Positions 23,668-31,993 of a stretch of 32,048 bases of DNA are shown here, one piece after another (position 1 is the first letter of the stretch; the number at the start of each line of letters is the position of its first letter). Under the pieces are notes generated by a model that was given only the letters and a program-made list of their open reading frames with translations, did not search any database and had not been told where the DNA came from. A program made the position numbers and the translations under genes. This stretch comes from an uncultured Oscillospiraceae bacterium (GTDB lineage Bacteria; Bacillota; Clostridia; Oscillospirales; Acutalibacteraceae): assembly GCA_900541905.1 (NCBI GenBank), contig UQLQ01000021.1, positions 1 to 32,048 on the forward strand, in the 5' to 3' direction.

Positions 23668-25785
23668 TTGAAATTTCGTAAATCCGGAAAAAGAAAACGC
23701 AGTCCCATAAAAGACCGTATCAAATTGCGTTACGCTACACTGGGCGGTATCCTTTTGGTTTGTATGGGTGTATTTGTATATCGATTGGTTGACTGGCAGT
23801 TGATAAACGGTGAACAATACTTACAGCAGGCAGATGCCACCTATGTTTCTACTGTAAATTTAAGTGCTGCCCGCGGAGAAATTGTAGACACAAATGGCGA
23901 ACCGTTGGCTGTAAATAAAACCGGCTATAATGTAACATTTGATCAAACTTACTTAGACAGTGACAATCAAAATGATGTGATTAAGAATTTAATTCACTTG
24001 CTTGACCAAAGAAATGAACCTTGGGTAGACGAACTTCCTATTGTGATAAACGATAAAGGTGAATATGAATTTGTAGAAGGAAAAGACGCAGAGATAGCGG
24101 AATTAAAAGGAAAAAACTTTTTAAATCTGAACTCTTATGCCACTGCAGAAATGTGCATGCAGCAATTAATGGAATTATACAATATCGAAGGTTATTCACG
24201 TGAAGATACCAGAGATATTTGCTCTGTTCGCTATAATATGACTCGTAAAATGTTCAGCATTTCCAATCCTTATACATTTGCAGAAGATATTTCAAAAGAT
24301 ACCGCCTCTATCATTCAAGAAAATTCTACCAATTTGGCAGGTGTCACCATCGAAATTACCACTGTAAGAGAGTATGAAGACGGAATGTTGGCTCCGCATC
24401 TGATTGGAACCATAGGTTCTTTAACTCAAGATGAATATAATGCTTTAAAAGATGAAGGATATGCTTACAATGATAAAATAGGAAAAAGCGGTATTGAGGC
24501 CGCGTTTGAAGAAGAATTAAGAGGCACTGACGGTACCAAGGTGGTGGAAACCAATCCTGACGGAACAGTAAATTCCGATACTGTTACCGAACAGCCTGTT
24601 GCAGGAAATACTGTGTATACTACTTTGGACAGTAATTTACAAAAAGTAGCCAATGTGTCCCTTGCAAATAACGTACAGGCAGCTCAAAGGGCCGGTGCGT
24701 CTACCTCTACAGAATATGACGGAGAAGATTGTGTGGCAGGTGCTGCCGTTGTCCTGAATGTAAAGGATTTTTCTATATTGGCTGCATCAACTTATCCAAG
24801 TTATGATTTGACCAAATATTTAGAGGACAGCAATTACTATACTTCATTGGCAACAGATGAAACAAACAAACCACTGGTCAATCGTGCCTTTGACGGAAAC
24901 TACGTTCCCGGCTCTGTATTTAAACCGCTTGTTGCAGCTGCTGCACTGCAGGAAGGAACCATTAATACCAATACGCATGTAGAATGTAACCATTATTATA
25001 CATTCTATGCTCCAAGCTATATTCCAACCTGTTTGGGATGGCACGGTGACGTTGACTTGCAAAAGGCAATTAAAGTGTCCTGCAATGTTTTCTTTTACGA
25101 GGTAGGGCGATTACTCGGCATTGATAATATCGATTTATACGCAAAACAATTTGGTTTAGGAGAAGCAACCGGTGTGGAAATTGGAGAAAGCACAGGTACC
25201 TTGGCAAGTCCTGAATACCGTACCAGCAATGGCGGCGTCTGGCAGCCGGGTGACGTAATTCAGGCTGCAATCGGACAATCTGACAACGCATTTACCCCGT
25301 TACAGCTTGCAACTTACTGTGCTACCATTGCCAATAACGGTACCCGTTTGAAAACACATTTGGTAAAACAAGTAACCAACTATAATCGTGACCAAGTAAT
25401 TTCTGAAACAGAGCCTGAAGTAGTTTCTCAAGTAGATATTTCTCAGGAGAATTTAAAAATTGTTCAAGAAGCTATGAAAGGTGTAACCCAATCAGGCGGT
25501 ACGGCAAATTCCATATTTGGCGATTATGGAATTACGATTGCAGCAAAAACAGGTACTGCTGAAAACCCGGGACACTCAGATAATGTAACATTTATTGCTT
25601 ATGCACCGTATGACGACCCGGAAATTGCCGTTGCAGTGGTATTGGAGTATGGTTCTCGCGGTACGTACTCCATGAATGTCGCCAAAGATATTTTTGATGC
25701 TTATTTTTATGGCAAAACCGTGGACGAAAACGGAAATCTGGTGATGCCGGAAGAAACAAACAGTTCCGGTACAACAAACGAATAA
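23668..25785 (+). CDS. mrdA: penicillin-binding protein 2 (class B transpeptidase, elongation)
   Basis: This 705-residue class B PBP cross-links peptidoglycan in the elongasome. A basic cytosolic N-terminus precedes one membrane span (~23-43), a dimerisation/pedestal domain, and the transpeptidase domain. Its three active-site motifs are S416-VFK, S471-CN and K627-TG. The gene starts with TTG at 23668; AAAGGAG is eight bases upstream, and no better ATG exists. It follows mreD by 121 bp in the same direction. The C-terminal ~15 residues (EETNSSGTTNE-like) are a polar tail. No RodA glycosyltransferase gene follows, though PBP2 normally needs one; it is presumably encoded elsewhere. Confidence 0.94.
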   Translation: MKFRKSGKRKRSPIKDRIKLRYATLGGILLVCMGVFVYRLVDWQLINGEQYLQQADATYVSTVNLSAARGEIVDTNGEPLAVNKTGYNVTFDQTYLDSDNQNDVIKNLIHLLDQRNEPWVDELPIVINDKGEYEFVEGKDAEIAELKGKNFLNLNSYATAEMCMQQLMELYNIEGYSREDTRDICSVRYNMTRKMFSISNPYTFAEDISKDTASIIQENSTNLAGVTIEITTVREYEDGMLAPHLIGTIGSLTQDEYNALKDEGYAYNDKIGKSGIEAAFEEELRGTDGTKVVETNPDGTVNSDTVTEQPVAGNTVYTTLDSNLQKVANVSLANNVQAAQRAGASTSTEYDGEDCVAGAAVVLNVKDFSILAASTYPSYDLTKYLEDSNYYTSLATDETNKPLVNRAFDGNYVPGSVFKPLVAAAALQEGTINTNTHVECNHYYTFYAPSYIPTCLGWHGDVDLQKAIKVSCNVFFYEVGRLLGIDNIDLYAKQFGLGEATGVEIGESTGTLASPEYRTSNGGVWQPGDVIQAAIGQSDNAFTPLQLATYCATIANNGTRLKTHLVKQVTNYNRDQVISETEPEVVSQVDISQENLKIVQEAMKGVTQSGGTANSIFGDYGITIAAKTGTAENPGHSDNVTFIAYAPYDDPEIAVAVVLEYGSRGTYSMNVAKDIFDAYFYGKTVDENGNLVMPEETNSSGTTNE

Positions 25786-25981
25786 AAATACCAAAAAATT
25801 ACAAAAGTAGCTGTGTTTTATAAAAACCTGTGCTATAATATAAATTATGAAAATGAAGCAGTCACTTTATGAAATAGTCAAAAAGGTTCAAAATTTTTCA
25901 GCACTATTACTATGATATTCTTAGTTTTTATGAAGCTTTTGTGAATTTATTTCTTCCATCTCTAAAACTATACAAAAAATT

Positions 25982-26010
25982 TTGACTGCTATACTGAATT
26001 ATGGTAAAAT
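25982..26010 (+). promoter_or_regulatory. minD promoter
   Basis: TTGACT (25982-25987), 17 bp, TAAAAT (26005-26010), only 17 bases before the minD ATG, so the leader would be very short. A second extended -10, TGCTATAAT (25831-25839), lies 190 bp upstream without a good -35. The rest of the 242-bp spacer shows no gene and no clear PBP2 terminator. Confidence 0.6.
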
Positions 26011-26027
26011 ATTGATGAGGTTTTTAT

Positions 26028-26783
26028 ATGGGATTAGTAACAGTTATTACATCCGGTAAAGGCGGAGCAGGCAAATCTACTATCAGCGTAGGTTTGGGTT
26101 GTACACTTGCAAAAAACGGAAAAAGAGTTCTCTTAATCGACGGAGATGCAGGTCTTCGCAGCTTAGACGCCATGCTTGGCGTGGATAAAGAATTGGTGTT
26201 TGATATTTCTGACATCGTAAACGGTAATTGCGAACCGATTAAGGCAATCTATTCTTGTGAAGAATATACAGGGCTAAACAATCTGTTTTTGCTGCCGGCA
26301 CCGGCTTTAGAGAAACACACTATACATCCGGACTTAATGAAACAATTGGTCCCTATTTTATCAAGATATTATGACCATGTGATTATTGACTGTCCGGCAG
26401 GTATCGGTAAAGGATTTATCTCTGCTGTAGCAGCTGCAGACCGTGCTTTGGTAATAAGTACACCTGACCCTATTTGTATTCGCGACAGTGACAAAGTCCG
26501 TCAATTACTGGAGGAACGAGGAATACGTCAACAGCGTTTGGTGATTAATCGTTTTAGTTTTGAATCGTTTCGTAAAATGCAACATTATCAAGATATTGAT
26601 ACGATTATCGACGAAACCGGTATTCGTTTAATTGCTGTATTACCGGACGACATTCATTTGCAAACCAATCCGGCAAAAGCTGTGGTAAATCATTCACATT
26701 CGTCGGGAGCAATGGCTTTACAGCGTTTGGCGGCTCGTCTTGAAGGTGAATCTGTTCCTCTATTCCCATTAGAAAGATTATAA
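26028..26783 (+). CDS. minD: MinD-like septum-site ParA-family ATPase
   Basis: This 251-residue ATPase has the deviant Walker A of the MinD/ParA family, KGGAGKS (11-17), DGDAGLRSLDAMLG (switch I region), and DCPAGIGKGF (Walker B/switch II). MinD normally binds membrane in its ATP form and recruits MinC to block off-centre septa. The protein is shorter than E. coli or Bacillus MinD (~265-270), and the C-terminal amphipathic membrane-targeting helix (KKGFLxRLF-like) is not recognisable; the end is LEGESVPLFPLERL. Neither minC nor minE is adjacent, although minC usually precedes minD at this locus. The family is certain; MinD function is likely from position but the membrane mechanism is open. 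Confidence 0.85.
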   Translation: MGLVTVITSGKGGAGKSTISVGLGCTLAKNGKRVLLIDGDAGLRSLDAMLGVDKELVFDISDIVNGNCEPIKAIYSCEEYTGLNNLFLLPAPALEKHTIHPDLMKQLVPILSRYYDHVIIDCPAGIGKGFISAVAAADRALVISTPDPICIRDSDKVRQLLEERGIRQQRLVINRFSFESFRKMQHYQDIDTIIDETGIRLIAVLPDDIHLQTNPAKAVVNHSHSSGAMALQRLAARLEGESVPLFPLERL

Positions 26784-26825
26784 TCATCTTCCGTTTCAAA
26801 TTTATACGTAAAAGGAGGGGCAATC

Positions 26826-27233
26826 GTGAACATTGCTTTAATCGCACATGACGCGAAAAAAGAATTAATGGTACAATTCTGCATTGCGTATTGTGGAGTA
26901 CTCAGCCGCCATAATTTATGTGCCACCGGTACTACAGGCAAAATGGTAACCGAAGCAACCGGACTTAAAATTCAACGTTTTTTATCCGGTGCTCAAGGAG
27001 GTGACCAGCAAATTGCTTCCCGCATCGCATGTAATGAAATTGACATGCTTCTGTTTTTCCGTGACTCTTTAACACCAAAGCCGCATGAACCAAGCGATAT
27101 GCATTTATTACGCTTATGCGATGCGCACAATATTCCGTTTGCAACGAATATTGCAACAGGTGAAGTTCTTATTCATGGTCTGGAACGTGGAGATTTAGAA
27201 TGGCGTAACTTGTTAAGAGAACCTGGAATGTAA
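26826..27233 (+). CDS. mgsA: methylglyoxal synthase, with a substituted active-site position
   Basis: This 135-residue enzyme converts dihydroxyacetone phosphate to methylglyoxal and phosphate, a bypass of lower glycolysis when phosphate is short. H8, K12, the phosphate-binding ATGTTG (33-38), catalytic-base D60 (GGDQQ), D80 (FFRD) and H87 are conserved. Two departures from the family as I recall it from B. subtilis and E. coli stand out: PHEPD becomes PHEPS (S90 at the place of E. coli D101), and SGPxGG becomes SGAQGG. The GTG start follows AAAGGAGGGG. It lies 42 bp after minD and ends the plus-strand block at a strong terminator. Confidence 0.92.
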   Translation: MNIALIAHDAKKELMVQFCIAYCGVLSRHNLCATGTTGKMVTEATGLKIQRFLSGAQGGDQQIASRIACNEIDMLLFFRDSLTPKPHEPSDMHLLRLCDAHNIPFATNIATGEVLIHGLERGDLEWRNLLREPGM

Positions 27234-27249
27234 TCATCTATCAGATAAC

Positions 27250-27290
27250 AAAAAGAGTTTTTGCTAGTTTTATTAGCAAAAACTCTTTTT
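27250..27290. terminator. bidirectional terminator between mgsA and GNAT gene
   Basis: A perfect 17-bp stem pairs AAAAAGAGTTTTTGCTA (27250-27266) with its complement (27274-27290) around a 7-base loop. It is flanked by A- and T-runs and serves the convergent genes mgsA (plus) and the acetyltransferase (minus). Confidence 0.93.
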
Positions 27291-27330
27291 TATTTATTGA
27301 TATTTTTAACGTACATTTTATTATAATATT

Positions 27331-27771
27331 TTATTTTTGATATATTTTGCGAAAACCTACTACACCATCTGTGTAGCCTATACTCTCATAAAAACTATGT
27401 GCGCCAGTTCTAAAATCTGAAGATACCAAAAACGAATAGGCACAGCCCTTTTTCTCCGCAAATTGATCGAGTGCTTGCATCAGCATTCTTCCAACACCTT
27501 TTCCCCTTTGATCACTGCGTACAATGACATCTTCTACCACCAAAAATGGATTCACCAAACACTGACAACAAATTCCTAATGCAGAACCTACAATTTCTCC
27601 ATTTTCTTTCGCCACTGCCAAAAAACTGCAGTCGTCCTGCTCCATTGTTTTGTATGTTTTTAAACAGCGTTCCAGAGAAGTATTAAACTCTATATGAGGT
27701 GGTATCAGCTCTTTATAAAGTTCAATTAGCTGCGGCATATCTTCCTGTTTTAAAGCCTCTATCGTAATCAT
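27331..27771 (-). CDS. GNAT-family N-acetyltransferase
   Basis: This 146-residue GCN5-type acetyltransferase has the acetyl-CoA pyrophosphate-binding motif QRGKGVG at 88-94 and a typical C-terminal half (CAYSFLVSSDFRTGAHSFYESIGY). The substrate, a small molecule or protein amine, cannot be read from sequence. GAGGGA precedes the ATG. It is the last gene of the minus-strand block, 62 bp after mrr, and ends facing the shared terminator. Confidence 0.88.
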   Translation of the reverse strand: MITIEALKQEDMPQLIELYKELIPPHIEFNTSLERCLKTYKTMEQDDCSFLAVAKENGEIVGSALGICCQCLVNPFLVVEDVIVRSDQRGKGVGRMLMQALDQFAEKKGCAYSFLVSSDFRTGAHSFYESIGYTDGVVGFRKIYQK

Positions 27772-27833
27772 GAAATCCCTCTACTTTATAGTAATGATAA
27801 TAACCCGCTTGCATCAAAAATTTCACTACATTT

Positions 27834-28739
27834 TTATTCTTCTAGATAACTATTGAATAAATCAGTATCCACCATTTTTATTTCAAATGCTTTTCTGATA
27901 TTTACACCAAAATTATATTCAATCATTAATTGGACTAGTTTCTTTCCATCTATTAAGATAATATGTTGATTATTCGCATATTCTATAGCTTGCCTAGAAT
28001 ATTTTGCAGTTGTTACAAAAAGTCCTTTTCCACCTTTTCCAGCAATTGCGCCAACAAAATTTTGAATATCAGGTCGGTCAACTGTACTGCTCAAATCCCA
28101 TTTTTTGGCCTGAAGATAAATTAAGTCAAAACCTAATTTATCTTCCATAATAATTCCATCTATTCCTCCGTCTGCCGTAGCAGACGTTTTCTTAATTGCA
28201 TTTTCAAATTCTCCATATCCCATTTTTGAGAGTAAATCAAGAACCATTTGCTCAAAAGAAATTGGAGATAATTTCATCACTTCACTAAGCAAATCATCCT
28301 GCAAACTCGAATTTATTTTCTGGAATGCCTCTTCGAAAATATCATCTGGGGTATCCTGGGTATCAATTATTGTTGTTTGTTTATTTTTAGAATATGAAGA
28401 TATTTTTTGAAATTGCCTAAATTCGTCAAATCTCATTAAATAATTATTATCAATTACCTTGGGATTTTCAACAAGCACACTTAATCCCCTTTTAGTGATA
28501 GTAAAAGTTGCCCGTGCAGGACTAACAATAAGTCCTGCTTTTTTTAAGTATAAACTTGCCCAACTTACTCTATTAGAAAAAACAGGCGTACCACTGGATA
28601 ATAACTCCAATAGCTCTTCTTGTGAAAGCTTAAAATAGACACTTAGATATTTTTTTATCTCTTTCAGAGTATGACAATGTTCATCTCTTAAATATTCTAA
28701 AAAGGGCTTATTCATTTCATAATATTTAGGTATGGACAT
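27834..28739 (-). CDS. mrr: Mrr-type restriction endonuclease (type IV-like)
   Basis: This 301-residue protein has an N-terminal winged-helix Mrr_N domain (~6-90, with a KKAGLIVSPARATFTIT-type wing) and a PD-(D/E)XK Mrr catalytic domain (~158-275). Likely metal and catalytic residues are E163, D194 (GGIDG) and Q210-x-K212 (LQAKKW). Such enzymes cut DNA carrying foreign methylation. No methyltransferase partner is adjacent, so a methyl-dependent type IV role is likelier than a paired system. ATG is preceded by GGAGGAG. It begins 23 bp after aspS on the same strand. Three sampled 60-base lines give 25-30% G+C against 45% in a sampled aspS line, which suggests acquisition by transfer. Confidence 0.88.
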   Translation of the reverse strand: MSIPKYYEMNKPFLEYLRDEHCHTLKEIKKYLSVYFKLSQEELLELLSSGTPVFSNRVSWASLYLKKAGLIVSPARATFTITKRGLSVLVENPKVIDNNYLMRFDEFRQFQKISSYSKNKQTTIIDTQDTPDDIFEEAFQKINSSLQDDLLSEVMKLSPISFEQMVLDLLSKMGYGEFENAIKKTSATADGGIDGIIMEDKLGFDLIYLQAKKWDLSSTVDRPDIQNFVGAIAGKGGKGLFVTTAKYSRQAIEYANNQHIILIDGKKLVQLMIEYNFGVNIRKAFEIKMVDTDLFNSYLEE

Positions 28740-28762
28740 ATATGCTCCTCCAGAAATATAAT

Positions 28763-30571
28763 CTATTTTTTAGAAATTTCTTCACTCTGTTGTTGTTTAC
28801 AAACCGCAATTCCCAACTCAACCAATTGCCTTTCATCTACAGTGGAAGGAGAACTGGTCATCAATTCACTGGAATTTGCTACTTTTGGGAATGCAATTAC
28901 ATCACGAATGCTTTCTCCGCCAAGCATAAGCATTACCAAACGGTCAAGGCCAAATGCCATACCACCATGAGGAGGTGCACCATAACGGAACGCATCAATT
29001 AAAAATCCGAAACGTTCCTGTGCATCTTGTTCCGTAAAGCCCAATGCTTTGAACATACGTTGCTGCAGCTCCGGATTATTGATTCGAATAGAACCACCAC
29101 CTACTTCATTTCCGTTTAGAACCATATCGTATGCTCTTGCACATACTTTACTTGGGTCTGTTTCCAACAATTCCAATCCGTCTTCTTTTGGCGCTGTAAA
29201 TGGATGGTGCATCGCAACATAACGGTTTTCTTCTTCATCAAACTCGAATAGAGGAAAATCTGTTACCCAAAGAAGATTTGGTGCTGAAGTATCAATCAAA
29301 TCAAAACGTGCTGCAAGCTCACAGCGCAATGCCCCCAGAGAATCAAACACAACTTTGGATTTTGGACTTGCTACCAATAACAGTACATCTCCTGTTTCCG
29401 CTCCCAACGCATTGCGTACAGCAGTTACCTCATCCGGAGCTAAGAATTTTTCATAACTGGAGGTTTCCCCTTGTTCCGTTAGTCTGGTCCAAGCAAGGCC
29501 CATAGCACCGTATGCTTTAATCCATTCGGTCAGTTTATCAATTTCTTTTCGACTCAATTGGTCGGCATGTCCCTTTAAATTAATGCCTCGCACGCTGCCG
29601 CCTGCGGAAAGAGCTCCACCAAATACTCTAAACTCTGTTCCCTCCAGAGCCTTGCTTAAATCTACCAGTTCCAAACCAAAACGAAGGTCAGGCTTATCGG
29701 AGCCAAACCGTTCCATTGCCTCATGCCATGTCATTCGGCGAAATGGAGTAGGAATGTCAATGTTGAGCACCTTTTGATATACCTCTTTGATAAATCCTTC
29801 ACCCATTGCCATAACGGTATCTTCATCTACAAATGACATTTCCAAGTCAATCTGTGTAAATTCAGGTTGACGGTCTGCACGTAAATCTTCATCACGGAAA
29901 CAACGAGCAACCTGCATATAACGGTCAAATCCTGAAAGCATCAACAGTTGTTTATATAACTGAGGAGATTGTGGTAATGCAAAAAAATTTCCCGGGAACA
30001 CACGAGATGGAACTAAGTAATCCCTTGCACCTTCCGGTGTAGATTTAATTAGATTCGGTGTCTCTATCTCGATAAAACCATTCTCATCAAAGTAGTCACG
30101 TGCTACTTTCACAATTTTATGACGACCAATAATTTTTTTCTGAACATCAGGACGACGCAAATCCAAATAACGATGTTTTAACCGAAGTTCTTCTTTTACA
30201 TTTGAGTTTTCTACAATTTCAAACGGCGGTGTTTCACTTTTTGCCAAAACGCGCAATTCCGTAACAACAATTTCCACTTCACCTGTAGGCAGTTCCATAT
30301 TTTTTGCAGAACGCTCTTTTACAATTCCTTTTGCCGCCAATACAAATTCTGCACGAGCTGTAAATGCTTTTTCAAAAATGGTACGGTCGGTGCTGTCATC
30401 AAATGCAAGCTGTAAAATACCGGTTCTGTCTCTCAAATCTATAAAAATCAGTTGTCCCAAGTCACGTTGACGCTGTACCCAACCGCATACGGTTACTTCT
30501 TTTCCCACATCTGACAAACGCAATTCTCCGCAATAATGGGTGCGCGTTAAACCTGTCATAAACTCTGCCAT
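28763..30571 (-). CDS. aspS: aspartyl-tRNA synthetase
   Basis: This 602-residue class IIb synthetase of bacterial type charges tRNA with aspartate. It has an N-terminal OB-fold anticodon-binding domain (~17-120, with GWVQRQRDLGQLIFIDLRD), the class II catalytic core with motif 2 (RCFRDEDLRADRQPEFTQID) and motif 3 (GMAFGLDRLVML), and a GAD insertion between them. ATG follows GGAGG at good distance. It lies 22 bp downstream of hisS, a pairing common in Firmicutes, and probably shares the hisS promoter. Whether it also charges tRNA-Asn (non-discriminating type) is not decided here. Confidence 0.97.
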   Translation of the reverse strand: MAEFMTGLTRTHYCGELRLSDVGKEVTVCGWVQRQRDLGQLIFIDLRDRTGILQLAFDDSTDRTIFEKAFTARAEFVLAAKGIVKERSAKNMELPTGEVEIVVTELRVLAKSETPPFEIVENSNVKEELRLKHRYLDLRRPDVQKKIIGRHKIVKVARDYFDENGFIEIETPNLIKSTPEGARDYLVPSRVFPGNFFALPQSPQLYKQLLMLSGFDRYMQVARCFRDEDLRADRQPEFTQIDLEMSFVDEDTVMAMGEGFIKEVYQKVLNIDIPTPFRRMTWHEAMERFGSDKPDLRFGLELVDLSKALEGTEFRVFGGALSAGGSVRGINLKGHADQLSRKEIDKLTEWIKAYGAMGLAWTRLTEQGETSSYEKFLAPDEVTAVRNALGAETGDVLLLVASPKSKVVFDSLGALRCELAARFDLIDTSAPNLLWVTDFPLFEFDEEENRYVAMHHPFTAPKEDGLELLETDPSKVCARAYDMVLNGNEVGGGSIRINNPELQQRMFKALGFTEQDAQERFGFLIDAFRYGAPPHGGMAFGLDRLVMLMLGGESIRDVIAFPKVANSSELMTSSPSTVDERQLVELGIAVCKQQQSEEISKK

Positions 30572-30593
30572 AAATTAGCCTCCGATTTTTCCA

Positions 30594-31943
30594 CTATTCT
30601 TTCTCAAATTGTTTAAAACTTTCTAAATCAATGGACAATTCGTCCATATTCAATGCCAACATATCCTCTGCCTGCGTTGCAGCAGCAACAAATTCAGTTA
30701 AAAAAGTATCTCCCAAAGAGATGGGTATTTTTTCTCCTGTTCTCATATTTTTTAACTCAGCTTGGTTACGTTTCAGTTCATCATCACCTAAAACCAACGT
30801 AAATAGAGCACCAATTTTATCCGCATATTTCATTTGTGCTTTTAAGCTGCGGTCGCACATATCACATTCTGCCTTAATAGAAGCTTGATGCAACATATTT
30901 GTAAGGGCAAATGCCTTTATCTGCGCTTGTTTCCCCAAAGGAGCAATATATAATTCACAAACAGGAGGTTCAGGAAGTTGAATTCCTTGTGCTTGCATAA
31001 TCAGCAACAAACGTTCCATACCCATAGCAAAGCCTAATGCAGGTGTTTGCGCACCACCCATTTGTTTTACCAAACCATCATAACGTCCGCCGCCGCATAC
31101 TGTGCTCTGCGCACCTAAATCATTTGAAATAAATTCAAAAACAGTGCGTGTGTAGTAATCCAAGCCACGGACAATACGTGGATTTACTGTATATTCAATT
31201 TCTGCTGCATCCAAATATTCTTGTACTGCTGTAAAATGCTCCGCACATTCCTGACACAGATAATCCTTCATAACAGGAGCATTTTGGGTAATCTCCCCGC
31301 ATGACGGTGTTTTGCAATCCAAGATACGCATTGGATTTTTATCCAGACGCTCTAAGCAAGTATCGCACAACTCTGACTTTGAAGCCTCCAAAAAAGCTTT
31401 TAAAGCTGCATGATATTTTGCACGGCATTCCGGACAGCCAATGGAATTAATCTCCAAGGAAAGATTTCGAATACCCAAACGTTCAAAAATACCATGTGCC
31501 AAAGCGATTAACTCAGCATCTGCCACAGGAGCTGCAGCGCCGAATGCTTCACAACCAAATTGGTGGAACTCACGCTGTCTGCCTTCTTGTGTATTTTCAT
31601 AGCGGTAACAAGAAATCAAATAATAAAATTTTTGCGGCACACCTTCGTTAATTAATGCATGTTCCAGCAAAGCACGTACCACTCCTGCAGTTCCTTCCGG
31701 GCGGAGGCTGATGGAACGATTACCTTTGTCCAAAAAAGTATACATCTCTTTCTGGACAACATCTGTTGTATCCCCAACAGAACGCTCAAAAAGTTCCGTA
31801 CGTTCAAATACAGGAGTGCGAATTTCCTCAAAGCCATGAATGGATGCCTCATCACGCATGACATCTTCTACCAACTGCCAAGTACCGCTGTTTTTTGGCA
31901 AAATATCTTTGGTTCCTTTTGGTGCTTGAATATTCGCAGCCAT
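30594..31943 (-). CDS. hisS: histidyl-tRNA synthetase
   Basis: This 449-residue class IIa synthetase charges tRNA-His. Present are the N-terminal APKGTKDILP, motif 2 (RYENTQEGRQREFHQFGCE), the histidine-specific RGLDYYTRTVFEF, motif 3 (GFAMGMERLL) and a C-terminal anticodon-binding domain. An insertion holds CxxC pairs (CPEC, CDTC, CQEC) and a CKTPSC loop, perhaps a zinc knuckle, as seen in clostridial HisRS. It is slightly longer than the usual ~420-430, with an acidic C-terminal tail of about 25 residues. ATG follows AAGGAG (31952-31957). No T-box leader fits in the visible 105 bp; the promoter is the repeat-borne one at 31995-32023. Confidence 0.97.
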   Translation of the reverse strand: MAANIQAPKGTKDILPKNSGTWQLVEDVMRDEASIHGFEEIRTPVFERTELFERSVGDTTDVVQKEMYTFLDKGNRSISLRPEGTAGVVRALLEHALINEGVPQKFYYLISCYRYENTQEGRQREFHQFGCEAFGAAAPVADAELIALAHGIFERLGIRNLSLEINSIGCPECRAKYHAALKAFLEASKSELCDTCLERLDKNPMRILDCKTPSCGEITQNAPVMKDYLCQECAEHFTAVQEYLDAAEIEYTVNPRIVRGLDYYTRTVFEFISNDLGAQSTVCGGGRYDGLVKQMGGAQTPALGFAMGMERLLLIMQAQGIQLPEPPVCELYIAPLGKQAQIKAFALTNMLHQASIKAECDMCDRSLKAQMKYADKIGALFTLVLGDDELKRNQAELKNMRTGEKIPISLGDTFLTEFVAAATQAEDMLALNMDELSIDLESFKQFEKE

Positions 31944-31993
31944 ATGATTCTCTCCTTGTTAATACATAAATTCTAATAACAGTTTATCTGAAT

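Noticed and set aside
25847..25915. Small 22-codon frame after an extended -10 in the PBP2-minD spacer
   Set aside because: It has no ribosome site and the sequence is generic AT-rich; too short to support.
31200..31450. CxxC pairs in HisRS as a new zinc domain
   Set aside because: Similar cysteine-rich insertions are, as far as I recall, usual in clostridial HisRS.
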